Source: Nageia nagi (Eukaryota > Pinophyta). From it: DNA of 64,000 nt. Location of the stretch: positions 29,512,001 to 29,576,000 of the forward strand of contig JBITNC010000001.1 of the NCBI GenBank assembly GCA_050084985.1. The letters are read 5' to 3'. Every line of letters begins with the position of its first letter. The stretch's first letter is position 1. The position numbers were made by a program, and so were the translations under genes. The notes under the pieces were generated by a model that saw nothing but the letters and a program-made list of their open reading frames with translations, was not told the origin of the DNA and did not search any database. Shown here piece after piece: positions 23,154-34,599 of this stretch.

Positions 23154-23700
23154 CACTTAGGCATTTTTAACCTCCCCCTTAATATATAAGATGGTGGCTA
23201 TAAATCTTATTAAATACTAATATGGTAGATATAAGCCTCTCTTTTATATATTAAGAGGGTGGTTTAAAACCACCATTAAAATTAGGTGTAATTTAGAAGA
23301 ATTATTTCATCATAAACCTGATGGAATAATGCTTCCAAACTATGCTTTGGTTCACTTATGAGCTCAATAATAGTGTTGGTCATAGGCTCCTAGAGGATGG
23401 ACTAGTGGAACATACCAATCACTATTCAATATTTTACCTTACTCATCCTAGTCTAAGACAAAAGAAACCTAAATGAATGCCTAAACACATGTATATAGTG
23501 GCTCAATCCATGGAAATTTGATGTACTATATTTTTCATGCTTATAACAAAATTTTTAAAAAATGACAACTGCATGTATCAAAATGTTTTTAGAATAAATT
23601 ATGATATGTTGTAGCAGTATTATAAGGCATATTTGAATCATTTATGCATAATTATGTAATTCTTGATCCTAAATGTATTATTGATTATTTGAGTATAATA
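23154..23700. other. Unassigned stretch between copia B and repeat array
   Basis: No domain was recognised. It contains inverted GGTGGTTTAAAACCACC-like words near 23270 and continues the flank split by copia B. Confidence 0.35.
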
Positions 23701-23705
23701 GTAGA

Positions 23706-24062
23706 CCATATTTGAATCTTATTATGCTTACTTTTGTATTCATGTTCCATCTACATTACATCATCTTCATGTCAAAAAATGGGCCCAAAGGTTAACAAGT
23801 GTTGTAAAACATATGTAAAAAAGTCACAAACTTCTTTTTTATACTTGTACAATTAGACCACCATTGAACCAAATGATTTTCTTCATATCACAATTTGGAT
23901 TTAATATACCAAGTTTCAAAAAATCATATGTTGGTAGAAAAAAATGCAAAAGATGTCTCAAAAAAGGACCAAAAACTAGCTTGGGAAAGGAAAGCAATTA
24001 TCTAACCCAAAAAATTTTCAAGTATAAAAAACTAATCCAAAAGAGATAAATTGACTTCATCC
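23706..24062. repeat. ~550-bp repeat family, copy A
   Basis: It starts TTGAATCTTATTATGCTTAC and ends near a TTCATCCACCATATGTT word. It aligns by eye with copy B (24258-24690) and copy C (31530-31950); A to B start spacing is about 554 bp. No coding content was recognised. The 3' part contains short ATGATATGAAATGATCTAAATACAC-like sub-repeats. Confidence 0.8.
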
Positions 24063-24257
24063 ACCATATGTTTTGAAATAATGGAACTATGATATAAATA
24101 ACTTGTATTATATAAAATTATCTAAATACAACAACAACTTATATGAAATGATCTAAGCACACCATATCATCTAAATTGATGCAATTGTACCATATGATAT
24201 GAAATGATCTAAATACACTATATGATGTGAAATGATGCAACTATACCATATGTACTG

Positions 24258-24690
24258 TATAATATAAATATTATTATGCTTATCTTTTTATTCATGTTCC
24301 ATTTACATTGCATAATCTTCATATCCAAAAATGAGACCAAAAAGCTAATGTGACTATTGTAAAAAACTTGTAAAAAATAAATAAATTGATTTTTTTTATG
24401 CTTGTATATATAGATCACCATTGAAGCAAATGAAGTGTCTAATATCATAATTTGGAATTTAATATATCAACTTTCTAAAAATCATATGTTTGTAAAAAAG
24501 AAACCCAAAATGTATCTCAAAATGGGACCCAAAAATTGGCTTGGAGAAGGAAAGAAACTATCCAACCCAAAAAAATTTTAAGTATCAAAAACTAGTCTGA
24601 AAGTGATAAGTTATCTTTATCCACCATATGTTCTAAAATGATGCAACTATAATATATGATATGAAATAATCTAAATAGTAAATACACTAT
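24258..24690. repeat. ~550-bp repeat family, copy B
   Basis: Same order of words as copy A: TATTATGCTTATCTTTTTATT, CATGTTCCATTTACATTGCA, GACCACC/GATCACCATTGAA, CAAAAACTAGTC, TCCACCATATGTTC. It directly precedes the PPR scrap at 24720. Confidence 0.8.
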
Positions 24691-24714
24691 ATGATATGAA
24701 AAACTAATGGAGCT

Positions 24715-24880
24715 TTGAACTTTCAGTGTGGATGTGTTTTCTTGGTGCTTGTAAATCACATAAGAACCTAAGAATAAGGGAATTTGTGTATGTAACAATA
24801 ATCATTATTTTGTTAAAGCCTAAATATGCTACATCTTATGTTCTAATTTTAAATGCTTATGTTGAAGTGGAAAATTATGT
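24715..24880 (+). pseudogene. PPR protein fragment (E-motif region)
   Basis: The plus-strand frame from 24726 reads MWMCFLGACKSHKNLRIREF, then YVTIIIILLKPKYATSYVLI, then LNAYVEVENYVD. This fits the W-x-x-L-L-G-A-C-x-x-H-x-N...P-x-x-x-x-x-Y-V-L-x-x-N-x-Y-A-x-x-x-x-W-x-D pattern just after the last PPR repeats of plant PLS-class PPR proteins. Those proteins bind organellar RNA and act in editing or processing. Only about 50 codons remain, cut at 24878 where the gypsy G1 LTR begins. Several conserved positions have changed (for example Trp to Tyr near the end). It is a gene scrap, not a gene. Confidence 0.6.
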
Positions 24881-25045
24881 AGACTCTAAATTATGTAAAA
24901 TACAAATAAATACAATTAAATAAATAGTATACAATATATAATTAAATATGCAATAGATACTATATCAGATTGTAACATATATACATGAAAAGCATGCATC
25001 TGATATGAGGCATGTGTAAATCCTCAAAAGTAGATAGCAATGAAT
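24878..25045 (-). repeat. G1 LTR fragment, left copy
   Basis: It shares TGTAGA-TCTAAAT-ATGTAAAA, CAATATATAATTAAAT, CATGCATCTGATATGA and a CCTCAAAA word, in the same order, with 30406-30573. It stops about five bases before the copia C LTR. Confidence 0.8.
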
Positions 25046-25050
25046 ATTTA

Positions 25051-25512
25051 TGTTAGAAATTGTAATGTAATATTATGTAATATTCATCTTTAATGTAAAT
25101 TCACTTGATGCTTAAAGTATTTTTAGATACCTTAAAATATTAAAAGAATAAATATAAAAAGATTTTTAACCTTACCCTTGGTAAAAGGAAGGTTAAAATA
25201 TGAGTTTTTTCTTATAAATAGAGAGGTACCTCTTTCATTATGTAACTTAATGAAGTATGGTAATGTTTATCTTGTAGAGATGATCTTATAGGAGTTTTGT
25301 AGAAGAATTCTTAAGAATTTGTAGAGAGTTATCTTATGAGAAGTAATAGAATGATGGTTCAAAGTGATGTACTCCTAAGAGTTGGAAGAACCATTATACA
25401 TAATGTATTATTTTTTGTATAATTGATTATTATTTTGCTAATACAATAAATATTAAATTTGTTGGAGAAGCTTCAAGGTGATCTTGATTTATGAAATCCT
25501 TCAATTCCATCA
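25051..25512 (+). repeat. Copia LTR (copia C), 462 bp
   Basis: It runs from TGTTAGAAATTGTAATG to TTCCATCA and is followed after two bases by TGGTATTAGAGCC, a tRNA-Met-type primer site. It shares with the copia B family a TATAAATA (25213), a GATGTACTCCTA-AGTTGGA-GAACCA block and a closing AAATCCTTCA-like section, so it is a related family. It is probably a 5' LTR. No copia coding region or 3' LTR was found to its right. Confidence 0.8.
25213..25220 (+). promoter_or_regulatory. TATA box in copia C LTR
   Basis: TATAAATA at the same relative place as in the copia B family LTRs. Confidence 0.6.
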
Positions 25513-25514
25513 AA

Positions 25515-25527
25515 TGGTATTAGAGCC
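25515..25527 (+). other. Primer binding site of copia C
   Basis: TGGTATTAGAGCC matches the tRNA-Met 3' end complement with one mismatch and lies two bases after the LTR end. Confidence 0.8.
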
Positions 25528-28500
25528 ATTTTTATAGTATTCCCCTCAAATTTTTATTTTATAAGTTTGAAGTAACTCTCTTTAAATTTAAAGTATATCT
25601 AACTTCTAAAATTGTTTCAATTTTTTATTTAAAACTTCAATGGTTAGTCTATTTCAATTTCTTATTTTGAAGTTGAAATTTGATATCTATACTAACATGT
25701 TTATTTTAGAGTAATTAGCTAAGATCTAACATTTTTATGTTAGTAATATGTTAGTAGTATTTGAAGTTATATCTAACATATGTTATATGGTTAGAATTTA
25801 AGATCTTGAAAAAACTTAATGCTTCTAATTTTGCAAGCTTACAAAAATCTAATTTATGATTTTTGTAATAAAATTCTTTTTTGGCAAGAAATTTAAAATA
25901 TTGTTTTGCTATAGTAACAAAGGTTATAATTTTTTTTTGTAACAAGTAAAGTTACAACATCTTGCCATTTTTTTATATATGAAAAATTTGATGAATTTTA
26001 ATATATTTTTTTAAATAAGTTATTATATATATATATTGTTACTAAAAAAAGAAAAAAAAATTATCTATTTTTTAATATTAAAAAAATATAATTTTATTAT
26101 TATTAAAAAACTAGATTTTTTATTTTTATTGTTAAATAATAATAATATATATTTTTTTTAAGAAAAAAAAGAGTTACTTTCTTAATTTTAGCATCTTTAA
26201 TATGAGCTCCTTTTATCATTTTTTTTAAAAAAAGGAAGAATCTTTAATGAGTTAAAAAAAGGAAAGATGGACTTTATAATTTTTTTAATGAGTTGCTTTT
26301 TTAATTTTAGTATCTTTAATATGACCACCTTTTATCATTTAAAAAAAAAGAATCTTTAATAAGTTAAAAAAATGAAAGGTAGAATTTCTAATTTTTTAAT
26401 AAGTTAAATTTAAGTCCGAAAGTCTTTTAAAGTATGGTGTAATTTTTAATGCAATTTTTAAATAAAGATTTAAATTATTAATAATTGTTTATTTTTAAAC
26501 ATGGATTAAATTATAACTTATATGCATTTTTTAATCTATGAATTTTTTTTTATTTGCTAAATTCTTACCTTAATACAAAATTTATTTACTTAAATGCATA
26601 ATTATTGTAACTATAGCAAACTTTCAAGACAAAACTGGACTAATTTATAAGTGAGATAAATTTTTGAAGGTAACAATTATTTTTTATATAATGTCTAATA
26701 CCTTGCAAACCACTTTAATTGGATATTTCTTTTAATGTGAATTTTTTTTCTTATGTTATTTTATGACATTTTATTGTTATAATAACAAAGAAAAAAGAGG
26801 AAGTTGCATTATGTTATAAAACTTTATGCTTGTTATATTTGATTATGCACATTATATTACTATTATGTTGTTATTATGTTTGGATGGCTAATTTATGTAT
26901 ATAATTAATCTCATTGATTGGATAAAAATATATAGTGCTTGGATGTGCATAACGTGAAAATTTAGATAAAAATTTCTTTCAAATTTTAATATGTATTATC
27001 CTAATTGGTTGCATTAATTTATATTGCAAAAGTCTTAATCTGTTTGATGTGCATTAGATTATAAAATTTATAGTTAATATAGATATTTGTTATATACATA
27101 TTATTTGAAGTAAAAATTTGTATAAATTTTCTTAAAACTATCATAATTTTTTTAATCTTATATTGGATGAAAATGATTTGGTTATGCACATGGAGTGACC
27201 ATGGATTTGAAAATATTTATTAGTAAAATAATGAACAATAGCATTCAATTTTTATAAATGTACCAAATATTCAAACATTCAGTGGCCTTGCATTTCAATA
27301 CTTAAATTTGCATAAATTTTTAAAGTGAATACACACTGTTGGTAGCATGGTATGCCTAAAATTTTCCAATCATATCTTCAACAAATGTGATCAATTTCAA
27401 TCAACCATTACAAATATATGAAAGAATCACATAAATAAGTAGATATTCAATGAAATTTTAATATGCCACAATTAAAAATAATTTATAGTCATTGCAAATC
27501 ATTGGTGGCATACATTTTTCATATGAAGTGTAAAACTTTGAAAGGTATTCAATTGATGATCATCCATATCATTTTGCATCATGGCAGATTCAAAACAACA
27601 TTAACATTTATCATAACATTTTCAAGATACATAATGAATTGGAAATATTTGACCATATATTCAATTTTTTTATGCAATGATGATATCATTTAAGAGAAAG
27701 AATCCATTCAATTGGCCTTAAAAATAATGATTCAGATTTGCAATATTTCATAAATAATGCAATAATGCTATATTATACCAAATTTTCAAAGATACAATGG
27801 CTTTGAATTTCATTAGTAAAATATGCATTTTATATGAAATAGCAATCATAAGAATAACATATGCAATATTAATTTTTATACTAGATATTTGAAGAAGATA
27901 TAGTGGTCTTAATTCATCAATTAGAATAGATTTTGTAGGGAATATTATGAACATGATCAATATTAAAAATGTTTGATATGATACACTTTACCTATACTTA
28001 CCTTTATGCTCCAAAAATGAACAATTTTGCACTCTACATTTTTGAATTTTAAATTTCTACCTTCTAATTTTCAATATCTAATTTTTATCATGCCCCCAGT
28101 TGAAACTGATACTAACCCTAACTAAAACTATATATATTTTTTTGACATCTCTTATTTATTTTTATTTTTAATGAATTACAAGTACTATGTGATGCAATGA
28201 ATAGACATAAGAATACCTTATACATAAGATATTTGATTATCATGGCAAATTTAAGAACTTTGACGAGAGATAAAGATAGGAAAATAGTAGATGAAAGAAG
28301 ACTTGATAAAATGATGAGGATAAAAAGATAACAAAAGTGAAAATAAGAAATAATAAAATATGATAGAAAAGATAAACATGCAAATATAACATGATTAAAA
28401 ACTTGATAAAATTTACCATGTTAATCAAATGCATGCAATGGATTGACTCATGATATGTAACATATATGAAATACATTCAATATGATATGCAAAATTTAAA

Positions 28501-28550
28501 AATTATAGTCCAATAGAGGGTGGTGGAACCACCACCATATAATTTAGCAT
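25528..28550. other. Very AT-rich stretch without recognised gene
   Basis: Apart from the duplication at 26165-26410, I see long A/T runs and no domain on either strand. It should contain the interior of copia C or of G1 if those elements were once complete, but nothing codes recognisably. Confidence 0.35.
26165..26410. repeat. Tandem duplication, unit about 120 bp
   Basis: The segment TTTAATATGAGCTCCTTTTATCATT...GAATCTTTAATGAGTTAAAAAAA occurs at about 26190-26290. It occurs again at about 26310-26405 as TTTAATATGACCACCTTTTATCATT...GAATCTTTAATAAGTTAAAAAAA. Confidence 0.75.
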
Positions 28551-28559
28551 ATTTTACCA

Positions 28560-29900
28560 TAAGAAAATGATCCTTTTTATCTAAATTATCTAATGTATTT
28601 TCTATTCCTTGGGTTGATGCTCTCTCCATAAGATCAATTAATTCAAGTTATATTTCTGGACACCCTATGTTGAACATTTCCCTTTGTAACTATTAATTAA
28701 TGAGTGAAATCTTAAATTGATATTTTTCAAAAGGCCAATATTTTTACATTCTATATTATTGTAACTAAATCTTAATTAGATTTGACTAAATTAAATTATT
28801 TCTTATGCTCTCCTAATTAGTTGGATTTACAAAGCAAGAACTATCATTTCTATTACTATTTTCACACTGTTGATAGCCTTCAGGCACTATAGCATGCTGC
28901 TAATGGCATGATTTCTCATCACATTTATCTTGAAACTTTTTAATTCTATTTGCAATCTCTAAAGCATGCTAATGAATCTCATATTTACCTTGTGCAATAA
29001 GGTCCAAAATTATAACCTTAAAATCATTACAATAATTTGTAGAATGACCCTTTCTTTGATGATAAGTATAATAAGTATCCTCATTTTCCACTAGATTGCG
29101 ATCATATTCTATGCTTTTTTTAATGGTTGCAATAAACCTTTTTTCATTAGATCTTTGAAAATAAACCTTGGTTGATGTCCATTAAGTATTCAAATTTAGG
29201 GGCCTCTTGATCAAGTGATGGGGAACAATTATGGGCATCCTGTATTTTCAATTTTTCTTAAGGTGATACTCTTTACCAATATTTTTTTGGTTTTATTTAT
29301 TAAATCTAAGGTTTAGATTGAGCTTTTGGTTGAGGTGTTTGATTATGTTGTTGCTTTTGTATATTTTTTTCTCAAACTTTTGCATACAATATTATCTTGC
29401 ATATGGATATTCTAACAATGCATTTAATTCTTTCTTTAAAAATGCATGATATTTTTATTTTAAGTTAAGATCATTATAAATGCCTATCACCTAAGAAGGA
29501 TTGGCTAACATATGCTCTTTAATTTTCTTAAATTGATCTTGAGGTGTGAAATTTTCAAATGCAATATCATACATTTCAAAGTTATCTATAGTTTCAAGAT
29601 TTAAATATGCATCATAATCAAATTCAACCATATAATCATCATCATCATTATCACTATGATATCATGCACTTGATTTTCTATAATTGATATATCATTTGGC
29701 ACATCATCATTTGCAGTAGTTAAGCATGAAGTTGGTAAACTCACTTCATTAGAAGATTTTCTATTGTTATTTTTCCATCCATATCCTTAGATATTTCTTA
29801 TGTAGGAAAAGGTGCAAATAAATCACTTATTCCATTCAAATATTCAAGTAAACCACTTTTAGATGCAATATCCATGATAACATGCAATTTTTTTTTTATA
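28560..29900 (-). pseudogene. G1 gag-type region with zinc-knuckle relic
   Basis: Minus-strand frames near 29090-28980 give YYTYHQRKGHSTNYCNDFK followed by VIILDLIAQGKYE. This matches a Y/C-x-x-H/C-x-x-x-G-H-x-T-x-x-C-x-x-L-K-x-x-I-x-x-L-I-x-x-G-x-L pattern of plant gypsy gag-pol; one Cys of the knuckle is Tyr. Upstream are IAFENFTPQDQFKKIKEHML and FLKKELNALLEYPY. The region is rich in stops. The clade cannot be fixed from this. Confidence 0.6.
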
Positions 29901-30405
29901 TGAAAACCTCAAGAAATCTTAATAAAAAGGCATGCAATAAGCTCAAATTAATCTTAAAATGTTGCCTACTATAATGAACTATGGTTTTAGCAAGTTTTTA
30001 TCATGAAATAAGTAATAAAATAGTTGTAAAATATTTTTAAATTTTATAATTTTTAAATGTGATATTTTCTACAAAAATATTTTTAAAATTTCTTAAAATA
30101 TGCAAATCTAGAACTAGAAAAATAAAAAAAATCCTCAATTATATTTATCTATGGTTTGAATTTTTTTTTCTAATGCTAGATCCCTCCAAATTGAAGAAAA
30201 TGACCTCCAAAATTTGGGTTTTTCTACAATGACATTTTTCAAGAAAAATAAAATTTTAAGCAATAAAATATTTTAATTTTGAAGAAAATTAACTCAACCA
30301 AAAGGAAAATAAAACCAAAGGTTCTAATACAAGACTCCTACGAAAAAGCAATACCTTAAAATAAAATATTCTAGGATTTATAGGATACATTGGGGTTCAC
30401 CAAAA

Positions 30406-30573
30406 TGTAGATTCTAAATAATGTAAAATACAAATAAATATAATTAAATATATATTCTACAATATATAATTAAATGTATAATAAATATTATATCATATCA
30501 TAATAGATATACATGAAAAACATGCATCTGATATGAAGCATATGTAAAATCCTCAAAACAAGATAACAATGAA
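30406..30573 (-). repeat. G1 LTR fragment, right copy
   Basis: The match to 24878-25045 runs for about 165 bp and ends at an AACAATGAAT word, after which the two copies differ because copia C follows the left copy. Confidence 0.8.
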
Positions 30574-30577
30574 TCTT

Positions 30578-30660
30578 CAAAGGATTGGGATTGAACTTGT
30601 GGTGAGCTCATAACTAATATTTATATACATGAACCAATAGCTTAACCATCCAAGCCTAGA
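30578..30660 (-). other. tRNA-like segment, possible SINE head
   Basis: On the minus strand the segment starts GGCTTGGATGGTTAAGCTAT, resembling an internal RNA polymerase III A box. About 35-40 bases later it has AGTTCAATCCCAAT, resembling a B box (GTTCRANYC). The order and spacing fit a tRNA with a long variable arm or a tRNA-derived SINE. I could not fold a full acceptor stem or find a CCA-side match, so a functional tRNA is unlikely. Confidence 0.4.
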
Positions 30661-31384
30661 ACCCTCAATCTAGAAGGTGCACACTGCTAATGTCCTGAGA
30701 GAAGTACATTGCTGATTGCATAGAATGTGTCAAATTATGATGTGCACTAAAGTAGAAATTCTAGAACTTAGAGTGTAATAAATTCTCAAGATAGGTGGCA
30801 TCCAAAGACACCATTATAGTTGACAACCACCTATCAGAGTTTTTTATCAATATCAAAAGAGTTTTGATATATGGAGATCAACCTATCCACTCATTTATAT
30901 AGCCTATAAAATATATAGAAAGGAGTGAAGTCTAACCTCACACAATAATATAATGATTGTTATATTCAATATACTTTAAAATAAAACCCATGATATATGA
31001 TATATCATTTAATATAACATATTGCATTGCATTATAACATCATTTTATCTTGATATATGTAATATTGCATTAAATCATTTAAGAAGTCTAAATATGATTT
31101 AATAAATAAATAATAAATAATTTTCAAGCATCTAAAAATTGCATTTTGAACATGAAGAATGTTCTTATGGAGATTATTGATGATACAAAGTAATGAAAGA
31201 CCAAAAGAGTCTTCCATAATGACATGGTACACTTTTTCAAATAGAAAGAAAATCATGTTCCATTTCATTATTTAAAAAAGTGCTAGTTAGGTGTGTGGAT
31301 GTGTCTATTTTATGCCTATTAATCGAATGTTGTGGTTTTCAAAGCTTCCTCAAGATAGCCTGTATGACTAAGAAGGTCAAAAAA
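30661..31384. other. Unassigned stretch, possibly rest of G1 right LTR
   Basis: No domain was recognised. It begins directly after the tRNA-like segment and ends at the truncated repeat copy at 31385. Confidence 0.3.
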
Positions 31385-31515
31385 GCATGTATAATGATTC
31401 AAAAATATAAAATTATCTAAATACACTAGATGATTTAAAAACTAACTTGAAGAAGAAAAGCAACTATTCAACCAAAAAATATTTCAAGTATCAAAAAATA
31501 GTCCCAAAGTAGAGT
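31385..31515. repeat. ~550-bp repeat family, truncated copy
   Basis: It matches the last third of copies A and B: ATTATCTAAATACACTAGATG, AACTAACTTGAAGAAGAAAAG and TTTCAAGTATCAAAAAATAG. It directly precedes copy C. Confidence 0.65.
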
Positions 31516-31529
31516 ATAATTTTAGAGAA

Positions 31530-31950
31530 TATTTGAATATTATTATGCTTACCCTTGTTTTCATGTTCCATTTATATTGCATAATATTCATGTCCAAAAA
31601 TGTGCCCAAAAATTGATGACTATTGTAAACAACTTATCAAAAAGTCATAAACTGCCTTTTTTATGTTTGTACAATTAGACCACCATTAAACCAAATGAGG
31701 TTCCTAATATCAAAATTAGGAGTTTAATGTACCAACTTAATAAAAATCATATGCCTGTAGAAAAAGGAGCCCAAAAGATATCTTAATTTGAGTATAAAAA
31801 ATGGTTTGGAGAAAGAAAACAACTATTCAACCCAAAAAATTTCTAAGTGTCAAAAACTAGTCAGAAGTGATATGAAATGACATAATTGCACCAGATGATA
31901 TAAAATGATCCAAGTACACCATATGATATGAAATGATCTAAATAAAGAAT
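31530..31950. repeat. ~550-bp repeat family, copy C
   Basis: It starts TGAATATTATTATGCTTACC and follows copies A and B to the end (GACCACCATTAAACCAAATGA, TTTCTAAGTGTCAAAAACTAG, ATGATATGAAATGATCTAAA). It suggests that an original array was split by the G1/copia C block. Confidence 0.8.
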
Positions 31951-32399
31951 GAATACATTATAAATTTATTATTTAATTATATTAATCTATTATAGGAATA
32001 CAAAATGAATAGACAATAATTTTACTTTTTAATTATATTTGTTTTTACAAAAATAAAGAATGAACAAGCAATAAATAGTAACATTACCAACAATCAATGC
32101 ATATAAAACTATTAAAAAATTCAGAGGATATAATTTTAGTATTTAAATATGAATTCAAGGGTGAACATACAACAATATAATGAATGAAATATGTATTAAG
32201 CCTCCAAACAAGATACAAGGTCATGCTTCCAAATATGTACCCTCAATACCACCATAAAAATATGTTTTGGTATCATCTTGTGCAATTTTAAGTTCAACAA
32301 AATTTGTTTCTCTAGAGAGATTGACATATTCTAACTTGTATGCTTTAGTGTCTTTGATCCCTCTTGGAGTCGATATGAGAGCCACATACCAATTGGTTT

Positions 32400-32960
32400 T
32401 AATTGAATCTTGTACATAAAATGTTATTTGACTTGTGATGTTAGGATAAATGGATCATCTTCTTTTTTATCTCCACGTTATAATATACTCATGTTGACCA
32501 TTATGTAGTGAATTTTATCATTTTTACATCTATCCTTTTTATAAAGAACATTCACATAGTCAAATTTGAATAAAATATATTGAAATTGATAGTAATTAAA
32601 TAAAATAATTTCCCTAATAATACCATAATATGTGACTATTTGATCCACAACTTTATGTATTTTGTGCTTTCTTTGCATATATTAGTAGCATCGACACACA
32701 CATCACTATTTTGAGTTATTATTTATTCATCTATGTCTTTGGTATAAAATTATAATTATTGATACAATAGCTTGAAAATTTGGTTACATGTTCACTCAAA
32801 CCACATGCCAAATAATTTATTATATTAAAGGTATCATCATTATGTTGCTTTACATCTAAATGAAACTAAAATAAGGAAAAATAGTTTAAATATGATTGTA
32901 AACATTACATGATAATTGTATTTGAGGGAGCATAATAACTTAATCTCATATCCAAGGGAT
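32400..32960 (-). pseudogene. CACTA DUF4216 region (broken)
   Basis: The frame 32678-32478 contains VTYYGIIREIILFNYYQFQY and ILFKFDYVN, matching the Y-Y-G-x-x-x-x-I-I-x-L-x-Y...L-F-K-C-D-W pattern of DUF4216. Near 32455, DDPFILTSQVK matches D-P-F-I-L-A-S-Q-x. This is the C-terminal domain of plant CACTA transposases. Confidence 0.8.
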
Positions 32961-33259
32961 TCATGCTTGAATATGAGCTTTTTACGACCCTTGTAGATCT
33001 CTCTCTAGATGAGGGTTGGATTCATTGATACTCATGTTGTGCTTCTTGATTTGGACCAAAGTTTATCAAGTACATTTGAAACTAAATACTATTCAATCAT
33101 ATATAATAGCAACAAATAAATATGTAGTTACTCTTACCAAGGTTGAACTTCATCCACATTAAGAAGAGCACATCAATGAGATTGTTCTAGAGAAATTTGG
33201 TCCAAATTAAAAACTTTACCATTGTACAAAGATCACCCATAAACTATAGTTTTTCTTGT

Positions 33260-33840
33260 TTGTCACTCTACACTTTATTGTGACCAAGGTGATCACTAAT
33301 TGCTTTATACCTCTCATGTAGTTTACATAGAATGAAATAAATCCCTTAACAATATAGCTCTTTGCAATATAATCTTCGAGCCTAGCTTGATTTTTTGCAT
33401 AGCTCTTATAAATGTTTATAATTCTAACATATAAAATAAATAATTATATTGTGATGAGATACTATACAAAACTTAGAAAAATGGTGGTTTATGAAATTAA
33501 TAAATATACACAAACCTCTTGAAAGGGTACATCCATTGATATTGTACATGTCCACATAGACATACATTTTGTACTAAGTAAATAGTTAGGCACATCATGA
33601 TATCAAAAAATGAAGGGGGAAAATACTTTTCTAGAAAACGTAAAATCTCCATGACCTCTTCCTCTAATTTATCCATTCTTTTAGGATCCACTACTTTAGT
33701 GCATATATCCCTGTAGAAAATGAAAAAATTACAAATGGTTTTTGGCACTTGCTTATCAAGCACATATCATAGCAATATCAAAAGAAGGAAATTCATTAGG
33801 ACATGACAATCATGTGATTTTAAATTGAGGATCTTAAGTT
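33260..33840 (-). pseudogene. CACTA DUF4218 region (broken)
   Basis: LKSHDCHVLM is followed by the open frame 33763-33497 with RMDKLEEEVMEILRFLEKYF, PPSFFDIMMCLTIYLVQNV and VQYQWMYPFKRFVY. This matches the L-P-P-S-F-F-D-I-M-x-H-L...R-W-M-Y-P-F-E-R core of DUF4218 very well. YAKNQARLEDYIAKSYI (about 33400-33350) is the usual continuation (K-N-x-A-R-x-E-G-S-I-A). A frameshift and stops separate the parts. Confidence 0.9.
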
Positions 33841-34089
33841 CTTTCATAGAGATATGTTTGTTGATATTTGAACTAAATCCATCAAATACTTTTATATTAT
33901 ATAATGTTTGATAGACCCTTTGTTTCTTAGCCTTTGATAGTGCAACAACCCCATTCCTCTTGTATTTGATAATACATATGGTGTGGCTTTATTTGTATTT
34001 CATATGATAGTGAATGGTTATGAACTTATTATGCAATTTAATTATGGATGCAATTTAAATAATTTTACATATACATATGATAGTATTTT

Positions 34090-34572
34090 ATGCAATTTGA
34101 TACTTATTTTGAGTATTGTTGTATTGTAGTGTTGTGTGAACCAAGGATGGATGGGTCCCAAGGAAGGAAACATAGGAAAGAGGAAAAATTGGTCATTAAA
34201 TTGCTGACAAACCATAGGGGAAACCATAAATCATGTAGTTGAATTTTACATTTTTACATGTATGAAAACTCATATGATGAGTGTGTTTGTACTAATATTT
34301 TTAATCTAAAGAAAGATGATAAGAGTGATATTATTTTATATGTTTTGATACTTGCTTTGAGTATTTTGGTATTGCAATGTTATTTTAACCAAAGATGAGT
34401 TGGTTCTAGTAAATGAAAGGTAAGAAAGAGGAAATTATTGATGTTGAATCATTTCTAGACCATATGGGTAACCATAAATCATGTAGTTGCATTTTATAGT
34501 TTTGCATATATGACAACCCCTATGATGAGTGTGGTTGCACTAATATTTTTAATTTGTAGGAAAGGTGATGCT
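34090..34572. repeat. Tandem duplication, unit about 245 bp
   Basis: The order TTTTGAGTATT, AACCAAGGATGG, GTAAGAAAGAGG, AACCATAAATCATGTAGTTG and ATGATGAGTGTG, then CTAATATTTTTAAT, occurs at about 34110-34305. It repeats at about 34355-34555 with moderate divergence. No coding content was recognised. Confidence 0.8.
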
Positions 34573-34599
34573 CCTTAGGTAAAAATTTATGTGCAAATA

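Larger units (their letters stand above)
24878..30573 (-). mobile_element. Ty3/gypsy relic (G1), minus strand, interrupted
   Basis: A ~165-bp repeat occurs at 24878-25045 and at 30406-30573, both in the same orientation and both starting TGTAGA. Reading the minus strand, the right copy ends TCTACA and is followed by TTTTGGTGAACCCCAATG, a plausible TGG-starting primer site. A gag-type region then lies at about 29900-28560. The natural reading is a minus-strand gypsy element with its 5' LTR on the right and its 3' LTR on the left. The left LTR is cut by a copia LTR at 25051, and pol was not recognised in the AT-rich 25.5-28.5 kb. How far the right LTR extends beyond 30573 is unknown. Confidence 0.6.
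32200..33975 (-). mobile_element. CACTA (En/Spm) transposase gene, C-terminal half
   Basis: The minus strand carries the middle and end of a TNP2-like CACTA transposase: GVVALSKAKKQRVYQTLYNI (33950-33890), FSSNINKHISMKELK, the diagnostic LKSHDCHVLM (about 33825), a DUF4218 region and a DUF4216 region down to about 32400. Frames are broken. No CACTA terminal inverted repeat was seen at either side. The N-terminal part is absent here, and a separate N-terminal half lies at 61330-63330. Confidence 0.85.
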
